From Sphingobium sp. CECT 9361 (lineage in GTDB: Bacteria; Pseudomonadota; Alphaproteobacteria; Sphingomonadales; Sphingomonadaceae): 64,000 bases of DNA. The stretch is taken from NCBI RefSeq assembly GCF_918741285.1, contig NZ_CAKKNC010000016.1, forward strand, positions 1-64,000, read 5' to 3'. Below are positions 8,589 to 17,759 of this stretch, piece by piece (the first letter of the stretch is position 1; every line of letters begins with the position of its first letter). The notes under the pieces were generated by a model, which made no database searches, was not told the DNA's origin, and worked only from the letters and a program-made list of their open reading frames with translations. Both the position numbers and the translations under genes were made by a program.

Positions 8589-9197
8589 ATGCGCAGCATT
8601 TACATAGTCGACGATGACGACACGGTCCGCTCCGAGCTGCGCTCGTTGTTGTGCGTATACACAAATACGGTGCTTCGCTCGTTCTCATCGGGTGACGAAT
8701 TCCTTCGGGAACTGGACAGCCTGTCGCCCGCATTGGTCTTGCTTGATATGAACATGCCAGGCGCAAGCGGCACAGATGTTCTTGCGGCCCTTCGCGACCG
8801 GCCAGACCTTCTGGCCATCGTCGTGACTGGCCAGGGAGACATGCGTGTTGCCGTGCAGGCGATGAAGGCGGGCGCAATCGATTTTCTCGAGAAGCCCTGC
8901 GAGCCCCAAGCGCTGCTGCAGACGATCGACCTCGCCTTTGAGACCCTGGAACAGACCGAGCAGACGATTGCCCGCACCGGTCAGGCGCAGCGACGGCTTG
9001 CGTGCCTTACTGCGCGAGAACGCAATGTGTTGGACGCACTGATCGAAGGAAAATCCAACAAGGTAATCGGCTACGAACTCGACATCAGCCCGCGCACCGT
9101 TGAAGTCCATCGCGCCAACATGATGGATAAGCTGGAGGTGCGAAGCCTCTCCGAAGCGCTGCGCATCGCCTTCTTGGCAGGACTTATCGCTACCTGA
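8589..9197 (+). CDS. FixJ/NarL-type response regulator (REC-LuxR HTH)
   Basis: A 202-residue DNA-binding regulator beginning MRSIYIVDDDD. The receiver has the phospho-Asp in LVLLDMNMPG and Lys in FLEKPCE. The C-terminal LuxR-type helix-turn-helix runs from LTARERNVLDALIEG to SPRTVEVHRANMMDKL. The layout and the AGAIDFLEKP motif are those of FixJ-like regulators. It follows the REC-EAL gene by 14 bases and is probably its co-transcribed transcriptional output, so one kinase may feed three receivers. A hairpin with 7-bp arms at 9225-9241 follows the gene. Confidence 0.9.
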   Translation: MRSIYIVDDDDTVRSELRSLLCVYTNTVLRSFSSGDEFLRELDSLSPALVLLDMNMPGASGTDVLAALRDRPDLLAIVVTGQGDMRVAVQAMKAGAIDFLEKPCEPQALLQTIDLAFETLEQTEQTIARTGQAQRRLACLTARERNVLDALIEGKSNKVIGYELDISPRTVEVHRANMMDKLEVRSLSEALRIAFLAGLIAT

Positions 9198-9368
9198 GCC
9201 GGTTCATGACCGAGCGCCTCCCATCGCCAGCGACGCTGGCGGGTTGCCGGGGCCGACACAGCTTGGGTAGAACAGCCACGCCGACGGCGGAGAGATCATC
9301 GTGCGCGTCGCGTTCAATCCGGGCGGCTTGTTGACCCTTTGACATCCGAACCATCCGCGTCGAGAGCC

Positions 9369-9790
9369 ATGCCCATGCATGACGAGGCTGCTCCCGACAG
9401 CATGGCAGGGAAACAGGACGGTTCCGTCCCGATGTCATGGACCGTTCTGATCCTGCTGCTGCTCAGCACACCGTCAGCTTCGGCGGCCTGACGGCGCTGG
9501 GCATTTTTGCAGGAACAGATCAAATATGATCTCCATCTGACCGACTGGCATCTGGGTCTGATGAGCGGGCCAGCCTTCGCGCTGCTCTACGCGGCTGCCA
9601 GCATCCCGCTCGCACGTCTTGCCGAACCTCGTGACCGGCGGATTATCCTGTCGGCGTGTCTGATGGCCTGATGGTCTGATCGACGATGCGGTGCGGCGCG
9701 GCGACCGGCTTTTTCCAGATATTTCTCGCAACCGTCATCGACCAGCTTGCCTTCCGATCCCCCGTCAACTCGTGCAATCCGAGCTTGGGC
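9369..9790 (+). pseudogene. Decayed MFS transporter (N-terminal remnant)
   Basis: An ATG at 9369 opens a frame reading into a hydrophobic first helix (SWTVLILLLLS) that stops at 9489. Beyond the stop, sequence typical of the first loop and second helix of major facilitator transporters appears: KYDLHLTDWHLGLMSGPAFALLY is split here as LTDWHLGLMSG and PAFALLYAA, then IPLARLAEPRDRR. It is broken again by a stop near 9670. A frame change around the first stop would restore SFGGLTALGIF. The remaining ten helices are missing. The spinster-like MFS family is likely. The remainder of 9198-9805 holds no other gene I can support. Confidence 0.7.
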
Positions 9791-9805
9791 GGCAACGGCA
9801 GTTCT

Positions 9806-10729
9806 TCAAGATGCTACGAGACGATGTTGCGGTAGCGTATTGGCGAACGTGCGTGCGAGGCTGATCAAGGCGCTGAATGCCGCTGAAGGGTTGCGGCGGT
9901 TGGGATAATAGAGGCACAGAGGCGCGAGCGGCGGTGTCCAATCTTCAAGAACACGAACGAGACGCCCCGCCGCTATGTCTTCGCGCACATCGGACTCCAT
10001 GAAATAGCCGATGCCCAGATGGTCCAGGACAGCAATCCGTGAGAGGCTGGCTTCGTCCAGAGTGATCGGGCCTTGGACATCTATCTGGACAGGTTGTCCG
10101 TCCTTCTCGAACTGCCAGCGATGCAATGCGCCATTCGGGAGGCGAATGCGAAGGCATGCATGATGGAGCAGGTCGGGAGGAACACGGGGCTTTTCGTTGT
10201 TCTCAAAATAGGCAGGTGAGGCAACGACGGCAAAGCTCCGGGATGGCCCAACAGGGATCGCGATCATGTCACTGGGAACGAGGTCAGCGCTCCTCAGGCC
10301 CAGATCGAAGCCATCGGCCACTATGTCGACAAGTCGGCCCTCAGTCACCAGGTCGATATGCACCCGAGGGTAACGATGCAGGAATTGAAGAAGAAGCGGT
10401 GCAAGAACCTCACGCGCAGCGGTGGCGAAGGTGTTGATCCGCAGCGTTCCCGATGGCGTTTCCCGCTGCGATCGGGCCGCGTTCATCGCATCGTGAATGT
10501 CTTTGAGTGCAGGGCCGATCTGAGCGACGAAGTTCCGTCCGGCATCCGTGAGCGAAACGCTACGGGTCGTGCGATTGAACATGCGAACGCCCAGTTGGCG
10601 CTCCAGCTTACCAATGGCATTGCTCAGCGCCGTTGTCGACAGCCCCAGCTCCAGCGCCGCTGCCCTGAAAGATCCACGGCGCGCAATGGCAAGTACCGCG
10701 TCGAGCTCAATCAATCCATCGTGAGACAT
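9806..10729 (-). CDS. LysR-family transcriptional regulator
   Basis: A 307-residue LysR-type regulator. The start [12 protein letters not shown] at 10729 matches family N-termini better than the longer frame from 10792. The winged helix-turn-helix (residues 5-65) includes [25 protein letters not shown] and the typical LFNRTTR-like [14 protein letters not shown]. Residues 95-300 form the periplasmic-binding-like effector domain. It belongs to the group with the [11 protein letters not shown] junction. It is divergent from an NTF2-like/SDR operon, which it likely controls through the dyad at 10790-10807. The inducer is unknown. Confidence 0.9.
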   Translation of the reverse strand: MSHDGLIELDAVLAIARRGSFRAAALELGLSTTALSNAIGKLERQLGVRMFNRTTRSVSLTDAGRNFVAQIGPALKDIHDAMNAARSQRETPSGTLRINTFATAAREVLAPLLLQFLHRYPRVHIDLVTEGRLVDIVADGFDLGLRSADLVPSDMIAIPVGPSRSFAVVASPAYFENNEKPRVPPDLLHHACLRIRLPNGALHRWQFEKDGQPVQIDVQGPITLDEASLSRIAVLDHLGIGYFMESDVREDIAAGRLVRVLEDWTPPLAPLCLYYPNRRNPSAAFSALISLARTFANTLPQHRLVAS

Positions 10730-10789
10730 TATCCCGATTTCCACCACGTTGCATCCCGCTTTATCACGATTATCGGCACAAGGGTCCAG

Positions 10790-10807
10790 CACTATGTTGG
10801 CATAGTG
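10790..10807. promoter_or_regulatory. Perfect dyad, candidate LysR operator
   Basis: CACTAT and ATAGTG flank a six-base spacer (GTTGGC), giving an interrupted palindrome in the divergent gap between the LysR gene and the NTF2-like gene. It contains the T-N11-A arrangement expected of LysR-type sites. Assignment to this regulator is by position. Confidence 0.55.
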
Positions 10808-10858
10808 GAGACAGGGACACCGAAACGGTGCATCCCGCCAGCATGCAGGAGATGAACG

Positions 10859-11188
10859 ATGGCTATCGCGCTACCCGATGTAATCGCGAGATATTTCGCC
10901 GCCGACACTGAGCAAGATGGGGATGCTGTGTCCCGCTGTTTCACGGAGACCGCCACCGTCAAGGACGAGGGGCACAGCTATGTAGGGCGCGATGCAATTC
11001 GGCAGTGGAAGGCGGATTCCTCACGCAAGTACAAGTATACGGTGGAGCCCTTTTCTATCTCTATCGAAGATGATCGAACAGTCGTCACGAGCCATCTTGT
11101 CGGTGATTTTCCGGGGAGCCCGGTAGACCTGCGCTACCTGTTCACCCTCGACGATGAGAAGATCGCCGCGTTAGAGATCGTCCTGTGA
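10859..11188 (+). CDS. SnoaL/NTF2-like domain protein
   Basis: A 109-residue small cone-fold protein. The pattern [15 protein letters not shown], then [23 protein letters not shown], is typical of SnoaL-like/NTF2 superfamily members, which can be isomerases, dehydratases or accessory binding proteins. The ATG follows GAGATGAACG. Its TGA overlaps the GTG start of the SDR gene, so the two are coupled and probably act on the same substrate. No catalytic role can be assigned from sequence alone. Confidence 0.75.
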   Translation: MAIALPDVIARYFAADTEQDGDAVSRCFTETATVKDEGHSYVGRDAIRQWKADSSRKYKYTVEPFSISIEDDRTVVTSHLVGDFPGSPVDLRYLFTLDDEKIAALEIVL

Positions 11189-12003
11189 GCAAAGCCATTC
11201 AGGGCGCCGGGCTTAGCCCGAATTTGCATCCCTTCCTCGATCTGAGCGGGAAGCGGGCGTTGATCACCTCCGGTACGCGCGGTGCTGGAGCCGCTACTGT
11301 CAGCCTTTTCCAGATGCTGGGTGCACAGGTGCTGACCACCGCCCGGACCCGACCAGACGGCCTTCCGGATTCGCTGTTCGTCGCCGCAGACCTGACCAGC
11401 CCCGACGGCTGTGCGGCCTTGGCGGCAGCCGTGCGGGAGCGCATGGGCGGCCTGGATATCATCGTCCATATGCTCGGCGGATCCTCTGCGCCTGCGGGCG
11501 GGTTCGAAGCCCTCAGCGACGAGATTTGGAGCAGGGAGTTCGCCCTAAACCTCATGCCGGCCGTCCGCCTCGACCGCGAACTCGTGCCCGACATGGTGTC
11601 GTGCGGTAGCGGCGTCGTGATCCATGTGACCTCCATTCAGAGCAAACTCCCCTTACCGGAGGCGACGACAGCCTATGCCGCGGCGAAAGCGGCCTTATCG
11701 ACTTACAGCAAGAGCCTGTCGAAGCAGGTGTCACCTCAAGGCGTTCGAGTCGTGCGGGTTTCCCCCGGCTGGATCGAAACCGAAGCTTCCATCGACCTTG
11801 CGACACGACTAGCGTCCGAGCATGGCGGCGACATCGAAGTCGGTAAGACGATGATCATGGACTCACTCGGCGGCATTCCGATTGGACGTCCATCGAAGCC
11901 GGAAGAAGTAGCGAACCTCATTGCCTTTCTGGCGTCCGACCGTGCAGGCACGATCACCGGCGCCGAATATGTGATTGACGGCGGCACAGTGCCGACCGTG
12001 TGA
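11185..12003 (+). CDS. Short-chain dehydrogenase/reductase
   Basis: A 272-residue classical SDR oxidoreductase using NAD(P)(H). The nucleotide-binding glycine motif appears as TSGTRGAGA (residues 28-36). The catalytic Ser lies in VTSIQS and the Tyr-Lys pair in [17 protein letters not shown] and the C-terminal [10 protein letters not shown] are standard. The start is GTG at 11185, overlapping the previous stop by four bases. Together with the NTF2-like protein and divergent LysR it forms a small substrate-inducible unit. Substrate unknown. Confidence 0.88.
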   Translation: MSKAIQGAGLSPNLHPFLDLSGKRALITSGTRGAGAATVSLFQMLGAQVLTTARTRPDGLPDSLFVAADLTSPDGCAALAAAVRERMGGLDIIVHMLGGSSAPAGGFEALSDEIWSREFALNLMPAVRLDRELVPDMVSCGSGVVIHVTSIQSKLPLPEATTAYAAAKAALSTYSKSLSKQVSPQGVRVVRVSPGWIETEASIDLATRLASEHGGDIEVGKTMIMDSLGGIPIGRPSKPEEVANLIAFLASDRAGTITGAEYVIDGGTVPTV

Positions 12004-12175
12004 GATTGGCGGGGCAATATCGGCGCCGTTTGCGGGTGGGCTATCGCTCCGCATAACGCTGATCGTTCCTGCCGATACCTTGGTTCAGAATCCCCAGTGC
12101 GCTACTGTGGAATAGGTTTGGATCCGCCAGATCGGGTGAGGAACGCAGCTCGTCTGGCCTCCAGACCGGATGACT

Positions 12176-12194
12176 GACCTAAGGTCCAATTGCC
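12176..12194 (+). promoter_or_regulatory. Conserved alcohol-regulon box upstream of aldehyde dehydrogenase
   Basis: GACCTAAGGTCCAATTGCC closely matches the element in front of the PQQ alcohol dehydrogenase (20374-20392, minus) and weaker copies before other genes of the block. Its downstream edge is 68 bases from the ATG of the aldehyde dehydrogenase; the dehydrogenase copy is 67 bases from its own ATG. Matching spacing suggests an activator site just upstream of the promoter. The binding protein is inferred, most likely the LuxR regulator at 17760. Confidence 0.6.
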
Positions 12195-12253
12195 AGAATC
12201 TCTCACTTTGTCATGCTGTGCCGGTGTAATCCCGATGCAATACGGACCTTAGG
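12178..12253. repeat. 10-bp inverted repeat spanning the exaC leader
   Basis: CCTAAGGTCC (12178-12187) and GGACCTTAGG (12244-12253) are perfect inverted copies 56 bases apart. The left arm is part of the regulon box; the right arm overlaps the AGGAG ribosome-binding site (12251-12255). Two opposed regulator sites are the simplest reading, but a transcript starting upstream of the left arm could also fold over its ribosome-binding site. Confidence 0.55.
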
Positions 12254-12262
12254 AGAACGACC

Positions 12263-13783
12263 ATGCTGCAACAGGCGCTGGACAAATTTTCAGGCAAAAC
12301 AATGATCCGCGATAGTTATGACAACTATATCGGCGGCAAGTGGGTGGCACCCACCAAGGGTGCCTATTTCGACAATGTATCGCCGGTGACGGGCCAAGTG
12401 GTTTGCAAGATTGCGCGTGGAACTGCCGAAGATATCGAGCTGGCACTGGACGCGGCACATGCCGCCAAGGACGCATGGGGCCGCAAGTCATCGACCGAAC
12501 GCGCCAACATTCTGAACAAGATCGCCGACCGGATGGAAGCCAATCTGGACGTGATCGCGCTGGCTGAGACCATCGACAACGGTAAGCCGATCCGTGAAAC
12601 GACTGCCGCGGATATTCCCCTCGCCATCGACCATTTTCGGTACTTCGCCGGCTGTGTCCGCGCGCAGGAAGGGTCGATCAGCGAAATCGATCATGACACG
12701 GTCGCCTATCACTTCCACGAACCGCTGGGCGTCGTGGGGCAAATCATCCCCTGGAACTTCCCGATCCTGATGGCAGTGTGGAAGCTTGCTCCCGCGCTTG
12801 CCGCCGGCAACTGCGTCGTGCTCAAGCCAGCCGAACAGACCCCGATGTCGATATTGGTGCTGATGGAAATCATCGGCGATCTGCTGCCCGAGGGCGTTCT
12901 CAACATCGTAAACGGTTTCGGCGTCGAAGCAGGCAAGCCGCTCGCCAGCAGCAAGCGGATCAGCAAGATCGCGTTTACCGGTGAGACCACCACCGGCCGC
13001 CTCATCATGCAATATGCGTCGGAAAATCTGATCCCCGTCACGCTGGAATTGGGCGGCAAGTCGCCGAATATCTTCTTCGCTGACGTGATGGATGCCGACG
13101 ACGAGTTTTTCGACAAGTGCCTTGAAGGCTTCTCGATGTTCGCGCTCAATCAGGGTGAAGTGTGCACCTGCCCCAGCCGGGCGCTCATTCAGGAATCGAT
13201 TTACGACGCCTTTATCGAGCGGGCGATCAAGCGCGTGCAGGCCATCAAGATGGGCAGCCCGCTGGACCCATCGACCATGATCGGCGCGCAGGCATCAAAC
13301 GATCAGCTTGAAAAGATCCTCGCCTATATCGCCATCGGCAAGGAAGAAGGCGCAGAAGTACTGACGGGCGGCGAACGTGCGATACATGAGGGCGAACTGG
13401 GCGAAGGCTATTATGTGACCCCCACTGTTCTCAAGGGCCACAACAAGATGCGGATTTTCCAGGAGGAAATCTTCGGCCCTGTCCTGTCGGTCACCACGTT
13501 CAAGGACGAGGAAGAGGCACTCTCCATCGCCAATGACACGCTTTACGGTCTGGGTGCTGGCGTGTGGACGCGCGACGGCACGCGGGCGTATCGCTTCGGC
13601 CGGGCCATTCAGGCCGGACGTGTCTGGACCAACTGCTACCATCTCTATCCCGCCCACGCTGCCTTTGGCGGGTACAAGCAATCGGGCATCGGTCGCGAGA
13701 ACCACAAGATGATGCTCGATCATTACCAGCAGACCAAGAATATGCTGGTCAGTTACAGCCCCAAGGCGTTGGGGTTCTTCTGA
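12263..13783 (+). CDS. exaC: NAD-dependent acetaldehyde dehydrogenase, ExaC/AldB type
   Basis: A 506-residue cytosolic aldehyde dehydrogenase that should oxidise the aldehyde made by periplasmic alcohol oxidation to its acid. NAD-binding and catalytic motifs are present: [33 protein letters not shown] with the catalytic Glu, and the nucleophile in GEVCTCPSR, a double-Cys form characteristic of the ExaC/AcoD/AldB subgroup. The start has AGGAG seven bases upstream. A strong terminator follows, then a DUF779 gene that habitually accompanies this enzyme. Regulation is probably through the regulon box at 12176. Confidence 0.93.
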   Translation: MLQQALDKFSGKTMIRDSYDNYIGGKWVAPTKGAYFDNVSPVTGQVVCKIARGTAEDIELALDAAHAAKDAWGRKSSTERANILNKIADRMEANLDVIALAETIDNGKPIRETTAADIPLAIDHFRYFAGCVRAQEGSISEIDHDTVAYHFHEPLGVVGQIIPWNFPILMAVWKLAPALAAGNCVVLKPAEQTPMSILVLMEIIGDLLPEGVLNIVNGFGVEAGKPLASSKRISKIAFTGETTTGRLIMQYASENLIPVTLELGGKSPNIFFADVMDADDEFFDKCLEGFSMFALNQGEVCTCPSRALIQESIYDAFIERAIKRVQAIKMGSPLDPSTMIGAQASNDQLEKILAYIAIGKEEGAEVLTGGERAIHEGELGEGYYVTPTVLKGHNKMRIFQEEIFGPVLSVTTFKDEEEALSIANDTLYGLGAGVWTRDGTRAYRFGRAIQAGRVWTNCYHLYPAHAAFGGYKQSGIGRENHKMMLDHYQQTKNMLVSYSPKALGFF

Positions 13784-13832
13784 TCGAAATGTGACGATGC
13801 AGATTTCCCCTTTCATGTGTCGCATGTTTCCT

Positions 13833-13868
13833 GGCGGGCATCTCACGATGCCCGCCGCTTTGTTCTTT
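13833..13868 (+). terminator. Rho-independent terminator after exaC
   Basis: A 9-bp perfect stem (GGCGGGCAT / ATGCCCGCC) with a six-base loop (13833-13856) is followed by a T-rich tract to 13868. It sits between the aldehyde dehydrogenase and the DUF779 gene, ending almost at that gene's ribosome-binding site (AAGGAG at about 13871), so downstream expression would need read-through or its own start. Confidence 0.85.
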
Positions 13869-13884
13869 TAAAGGAGCGTTCCCG

Positions 13885-14283
13885 ATGGCCACGCCCATTT
13901 TGCCGTCCCGGATACTATCGACATCGGCTGCCGATGCGCTGATCGCATCCCTGACGGACAAGCATGGCCCGCTGATGTTCCACCAATCAGGCGGCTGTTG
14001 CGACGGATCTGCACCGATGTGCTTTACACGGGGCGAGTTCAAAGTCGGCGCACAGGACGTGTTGATGGGCAACATTGCAGGCGATGTGCCGGTGTGGATC
14101 GGCGCAGCCCAATTCGAATATTGGCAGCATACGCAGGTGACCATAGATGTCGTGCCAGGACGTGGTGCAGGCATGTCGTTGGAAAGCCCAGAGGGGATGC
14201 GTTTCATGATTCGCTCGCGCGTGTTCACGGACGAAGAAGCGGAGCTGTTGGAAAGCGCGGGGGAACCAATGCGCGGTGCGTGA
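13885..14283 (+). CDS. DUF779 family protein, aldehyde dehydrogenase associated
   Basis: A 132-residue protein of the DUF779 (COG3564) family, habitually found beside ExaC/AldB-type acetaldehyde dehydrogenases. The conserved Cys-rich core is visible as HQSGGCCDGSAPMCF (about residues 33-47), with DVPVWIGAAQFEYW further on. No catalytic role is established. The Cys cluster could bind a metal or serve a redox or quality-control function for the dehydrogenase; that is speculation. It follows the terminator with AAGGAG ten or so bases before the ATG. Confidence 0.85.
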   Translation: MATPILPSRILSTSAADALIASLTDKHGPLMFHQSGGCCDGSAPMCFTRGEFKVGAQDVLMGNIAGDVPVWIGAAQFEYWQHTQVTIDVVPGRGAGMSLESPEGMRFMIRSRVFTDEEAELLESAGEPMRGA

Positions 14284-14336
14284 CAAACGCGGTATAACAA
14301 GTGCATAGCTTGCCCATAACTATAATGGAGAGGGCA

Positions 14337-15491
14337 ATGACCGCCGTGAGCGCAACGCTGGAGTCTGGTATCGCCTTTGCGGCTAGTCATGCGGATGATC
14401 CGTTTGAAGCGATGGACGATGTTATCACGCAACTTGGCGCTACACCGCTCGCCGGGGCGCTGGTGTTTTGCTCACAGCGGTACGATCGCGACAAGCTCTC
14501 ACGCGCGATCAATCGTCGAACGGAAGGCCTGACGGTAATAGGCTGCACCAGTTCTGGCGAAGTGACTGAAGCGGGGTACGATCACGATAGCTTGACCGTG
14601 ATCGGTTTCCCCGCGGACAGTTTTCAAATGGTGTCGCATTGTTTTACCGATCTCGACAATTTCGATCCGGATCAGGCCCGCGAAGCGGTGCGCAATCTGG
14701 CTGCCATAGCGCAGCGCGATAGCAAGGCGCTGGGCGATCAAGTCAACCATGTCGCTTTGTTTCTGGTCGATGGCTTGTCCCATCGCGAAGAGATCCTGAC
14801 CATGACCATTCAGGATGCGCTGAACGACATTCCGCTGATCGGCGGATCGTCGGGTGACGATCTGGCGTTCAGGCAAACCGCAATTTTTCATGGTGGGCAA
14901 TTTCGACCGCGCGCGGCTGTCGTCGCAATCCTGTCCTCCCCAAAGCCGATGCATGTCTTCAAGGCGCAGCACTACGCACCGAGTGACCGCAAGATGGTGA
15001 TTACCGGTGCCACCCCTCACGAGCGCATCGTGACGGAAATCAATGCGGAGCCGGCGGCAGAAGAATATCTGCGTTTGGCGGGACATGCTGGCGAAGCACT
15101 GGGCATGCAGTTTTTCGCCGCACACCCCCCGATGGTGCGGGCTGGCGGCGAATATCACGTGCGGTCAATCCAGTGCGCCAATCCGGACGGCAGCCTGACA
15201 TTTTATTGTGCGATCGACGTGGGGCTAGTGTTGACCGTAGGCGAGCCAGTCAACCGCATCGCAGGCATGGAAAAACTGTTCGCCGATATTGGCGAGCGCG
15301 TCGGTCAAGTGGACCGCATCATTGCTTTCGATTGCGTGCTCAATCGCATCGACGCCGAACAGCGGCAAATCGCACGCGATGTTTCAAAACTGTACGTCCG
15401 TAACCGCGTCGTCGGGTTCAACACCTATGGTGAGCAGTATCACGCCCTTCACGTCAATCAGACTTTCAGCGGCCTTGCCATCGGCAAATGA
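14337..15491 (+). CDS. nosP: FIST-domain sensor, NosP-like
   Basis: A 384-residue cytoplasmic protein with an N-terminal FIST domain (about 25-205, including GCTSSGEV and LIGGSSGDD) and a C-terminal FIST_C domain (about 215-365, ending in GFNTYGEQY). FIST proteins of this layout next to a NahK-type kinase are known as NosP, a haem protein that binds nitric oxide and inhibits the partner kinase. The start at 14337 (MTAVSATLE) has GGAGAGG upstream and is preferred to 14301. It overlaps the kinase by four bases. Haem binding is inferred from family and context, not seen. Confidence 0.82.
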   Translation: MTAVSATLESGIAFAASHADDPFEAMDDVITQLGATPLAGALVFCSQRYDRDKLSRAINRRTEGLTVIGCTSSGEVTEAGYDHDSLTVIGFPADSFQMVSHCFTDLDNFDPDQAREAVRNLAAIAQRDSKALGDQVNHVALFLVDGLSHREEILTMTIQDALNDIPLIGGSSGDDLAFRQTAIFHGGQFRPRAAVVAILSSPKPMHVFKAQHYAPSDRKMVITGATPHERIVTEINAEPAAEEYLRLAGHAGEALGMQFFAAHPPMVRAGGEYHVRSIQCANPDGSLTFYCAIDVGLVLTVGEPVNRIAGMEKLFADIGERVGQVDRIIAFDCVLNRIDAEQRQIARDVSKLYVRNRVVGFNTYGEQYHALHVNQTFSGLAIGK

Positions 15492-17743
15492 CTGACGCCG
15501 TTGCCCCTCATTCTGCCGATCTTGAAACGGAGGCGATTGCTCTTCGCGACGAGGTGCGCAAGCTGCGCCGGATCAACGCAGCGTTGATGGACCGGGTCGA
15601 GCGCTCGACGGATATGTCGGCCAATGCCTTTTCCATGTTCGAGACGGCGATTTCGCTGGAAGCTCTTGTGCGCGACCGCACCAGCGCACTGGAAGATGCG
15701 CTCGCCCGTCTGGCGCAAGCGAATGCCGAACTGGCGGGAGCGCATGGCAAAGCCGATGCCGCGCGAATGCGCCTGCGCGATGCCATCGATTCCATCAATG
15801 AAGGCTTCGTACTGTTCGATGCCGAAGACCGGCTCGTTCTTTTCAACGATGCTTATCTCGGATTCTGGCCGGAACTCACGCCGCACATTCGCGAAGGTCT
15901 GGCCTTCGACGAACTGGTGCGCCTGGCCGCTGCACATGAACGCCCGCAAGGGTCGCTGGTAGCACCGGACCGCTGGGTGTCCGACAGGCTGGCACGGCAC
16001 GGCGTGGCCGATGGTGGCCATGTGCAGGCGCTGGCGGACGGCCGCTGGGTGCAGATAAACGAATTACGCACGTCCGAAGGCGGGATCGTCGGTATCTACA
16101 CCGATATTACCGAAGTTAAGGCAGAAGATGCACGCAACCGGGCGCGCGAACTGGGCGAACGTAACCTTGTTCTCCAATCCACGCTCGACAACCTGTCGGA
16201 AGGCGTGTGCGTTTTCGACGATAGCGGGCATCTCACAGCGTGGAATGACTCGCTTGGGCGCTTGCTGGGTTTGTCCGACGATTTTGCCCGCGTCATAGTG
16301 ACTCATGACGACCTGTTGCGGTGGTGCCGTGACCAGATGGGCATGGATGACGCCGGTTGCCTTGAATGGCGCGGCGACCAGCCGCCGGGGAGTAGGATTG
16401 CGCATCAATGCCGCACCGACACGCGCGCATTCGAACTGCGTGCCACCACCATGGGGCGTGGCGGGCAGGTTTTCAGTTTCACAGACGTCACCGACATGCT
16501 CCATGCACAAGCAAACTTGCGCGAAACAGCCGAAATACTGGAGCAGGGTGTGTCCGAACGCACCGCGCAGCTTGTTGAAGTAAACCGACGGCTTGAAGCG
16601 GAAGTCAGCGAAAGGCGGCACGTCGAAGCAGCATTGCTGGAAGCCAAGACCGCGGCGGAAAAGGCCAATCTATCGAAGACGAGCTTCCTGGCAGCGGCAA
16701 GCCATGACCTGCTGCAACCACTGAATGCCGCACGTCTTTTTATCGCCGCACTGGCAGATCGGCGGCTGGCGCTTCCTACCCGTGCGCTCGTCAACCAGAC
16801 GTCGACGGCAATGGATTCGGTAGAGGATTTGCTGGAAGCCTTGCTGGAAATATCGCGCCTCGATGCTGGGGCGATTCAGCCGGAAATCACGCATTTTCGT
16901 ATCGATCGCCTGCTGCACACGCTGGCGCTGGAATTTGCGCCGATGGCGCATGGAGCAGGTCTGGAGTTTGTCGTCGACGCCAGTAGCGTTTGGGTCGCTA
17001 GCGATATGCGACTGCTACGCCGCATACTTCAGAATTTCGTCTCAAACGCGATACGTTACACGCAGAAAGGCTCCGTGCGGGTCACCTGTGCGCAACAGGG
17101 AGCGAGTGTTGTTGTCACAGTCAGCGATACCGGGCCGGGTATCGCCGAAGAACAACAATCAGCGATATTCGAAGAGTTCAGACGGCTCGACACGCGGATC
17201 CAGGGCAAGGGGCTGGGTCTCGCCATCGTCAAACGCGCCAGCGAAATGCTGCGTCACCCCATTGGTCTTGTTTCGGCACCCGGCAAAGGTGCGGCTTTTT
17301 CCATTACCATACCGCTTGGCAGCGAGGTGATCGACAATGAGCAGAATGCTGCTTTGCCTGCCCGAGAACGTCCTATGGGCAGTCTGTCCGTATTGGTGAT
17401 AGATAATGAACGCCAGATACAGTCGGGAATGCGCAGTCTGTTGACGGGATGGGGATGTTCCGTAACGGTGGCGGATGGATTTGAAGAGGCCGTCGCACAG
17501 TTCCCCGATGGCACCCAGCCTCATGTAATCCTCGTCGACTACCATCTGAAGGATGGAGCCACAGGTGACGACGCGATCGTGCAATTGCACCAGCATTTCG
17601 GTGCGGCCATCCCGGCGATCATGATCTCTGCGGATCGAGGCGACGTGCTCAAGGCACAACTGGCAGCAAGAGGCACCCCTCTGCTCAACAAGCCGGTAAA
17701 GCCCGCACAGTTGCGGGCCCTCCTGCGGACGATGTTGCATTAG
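15488..17743 (+). CDS. nahK: Hybrid histidine kinase, NahK/ErcS'-like
   Basis: A 751-residue soluble hybrid kinase without membrane segments. An N-terminal coiled coil (about 10-100) leads to two PAS_7-type domains (about 105-215 and 235-345), a second coiled coil, HisKA with His406 in AASHDLLQPLNAARLF, and HATPase (NAIRY, DTGPGI, GKGLGLAI). The C-terminal receiver has phospho-Asp684 in LVDYHL and Lys in NKPVKP. The PAS_7 plus SHDLLQPLNAARLF signature is that of NahK/ErcS' kinases of pseudomonad ethanol-oxidation loci. Coupling to the FIST gene suggests nitric oxide input to alcohol metabolism. Confidence 0.88.
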   Translation: MTDAVAPHSADLETEAIALRDEVRKLRRINAALMDRVERSTDMSANAFSMFETAISLEALVRDRTSALEDALARLAQANAELAGAHGKADAARMRLRDAIDSINEGFVLFDAEDRLVLFNDAYLGFWPELTPHIREGLAFDELVRLAAAHERPQGSLVAPDRWVSDRLARHGVADGGHVQALADGRWVQINELRTSEGGIVGIYTDITEVKAEDARNRARELGERNLVLQSTLDNLSEGVCVFDDSGHLTAWNDSLGRLLGLSDDFARVIVTHDDLLRWCRDQMGMDDAGCLEWRGDQPPGSRIAHQCRTDTRAFELRATTMGRGGQVFSFTDVTDMLHAQANLRETAEILEQGVSERTAQLVEVNRRLEAEVSERRHVEAALLEAKTAAEKANLSKTSFLAAASHDLLQPLNAARLFIAALADRRLALPTRALVNQTSTAMDSVEDLLEALLEISRLDAGAIQPEITHFRIDRLLHTLALEFAPMAHGAGLEFVVDASSVWVASDMRLLRRILQNFVSNAIRYTQKGSVRVTCAQQGASVVVTVSDTGPGIAEEQQSAIFEEFRRLDTRIQGKGLGLAIVKRASEMLRHPIGLVSAPGKGAAFSITIPLGSEVIDNEQNAALPARERPMGSLSVLVIDNERQIQSGMRSLLTGWGCSVTVADGFEEAVAQFPDGTQPHVILVDYHLKDGATGDDAIVQLHQHFGAAIPAIMISADRGDVLKAQLAARGTPLLNKPVKPAQLRALLRTMLH

Positions 17744-17759
17744 TGCACGTGGCGGCGTT

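Noticed and set aside
9225..9241. Hairpin after the FixJ-like gene as a terminator
   Set aside because: The stem is perfect (7 bp, 3-base loop) but no T-run follows, so I do not call a terminator.
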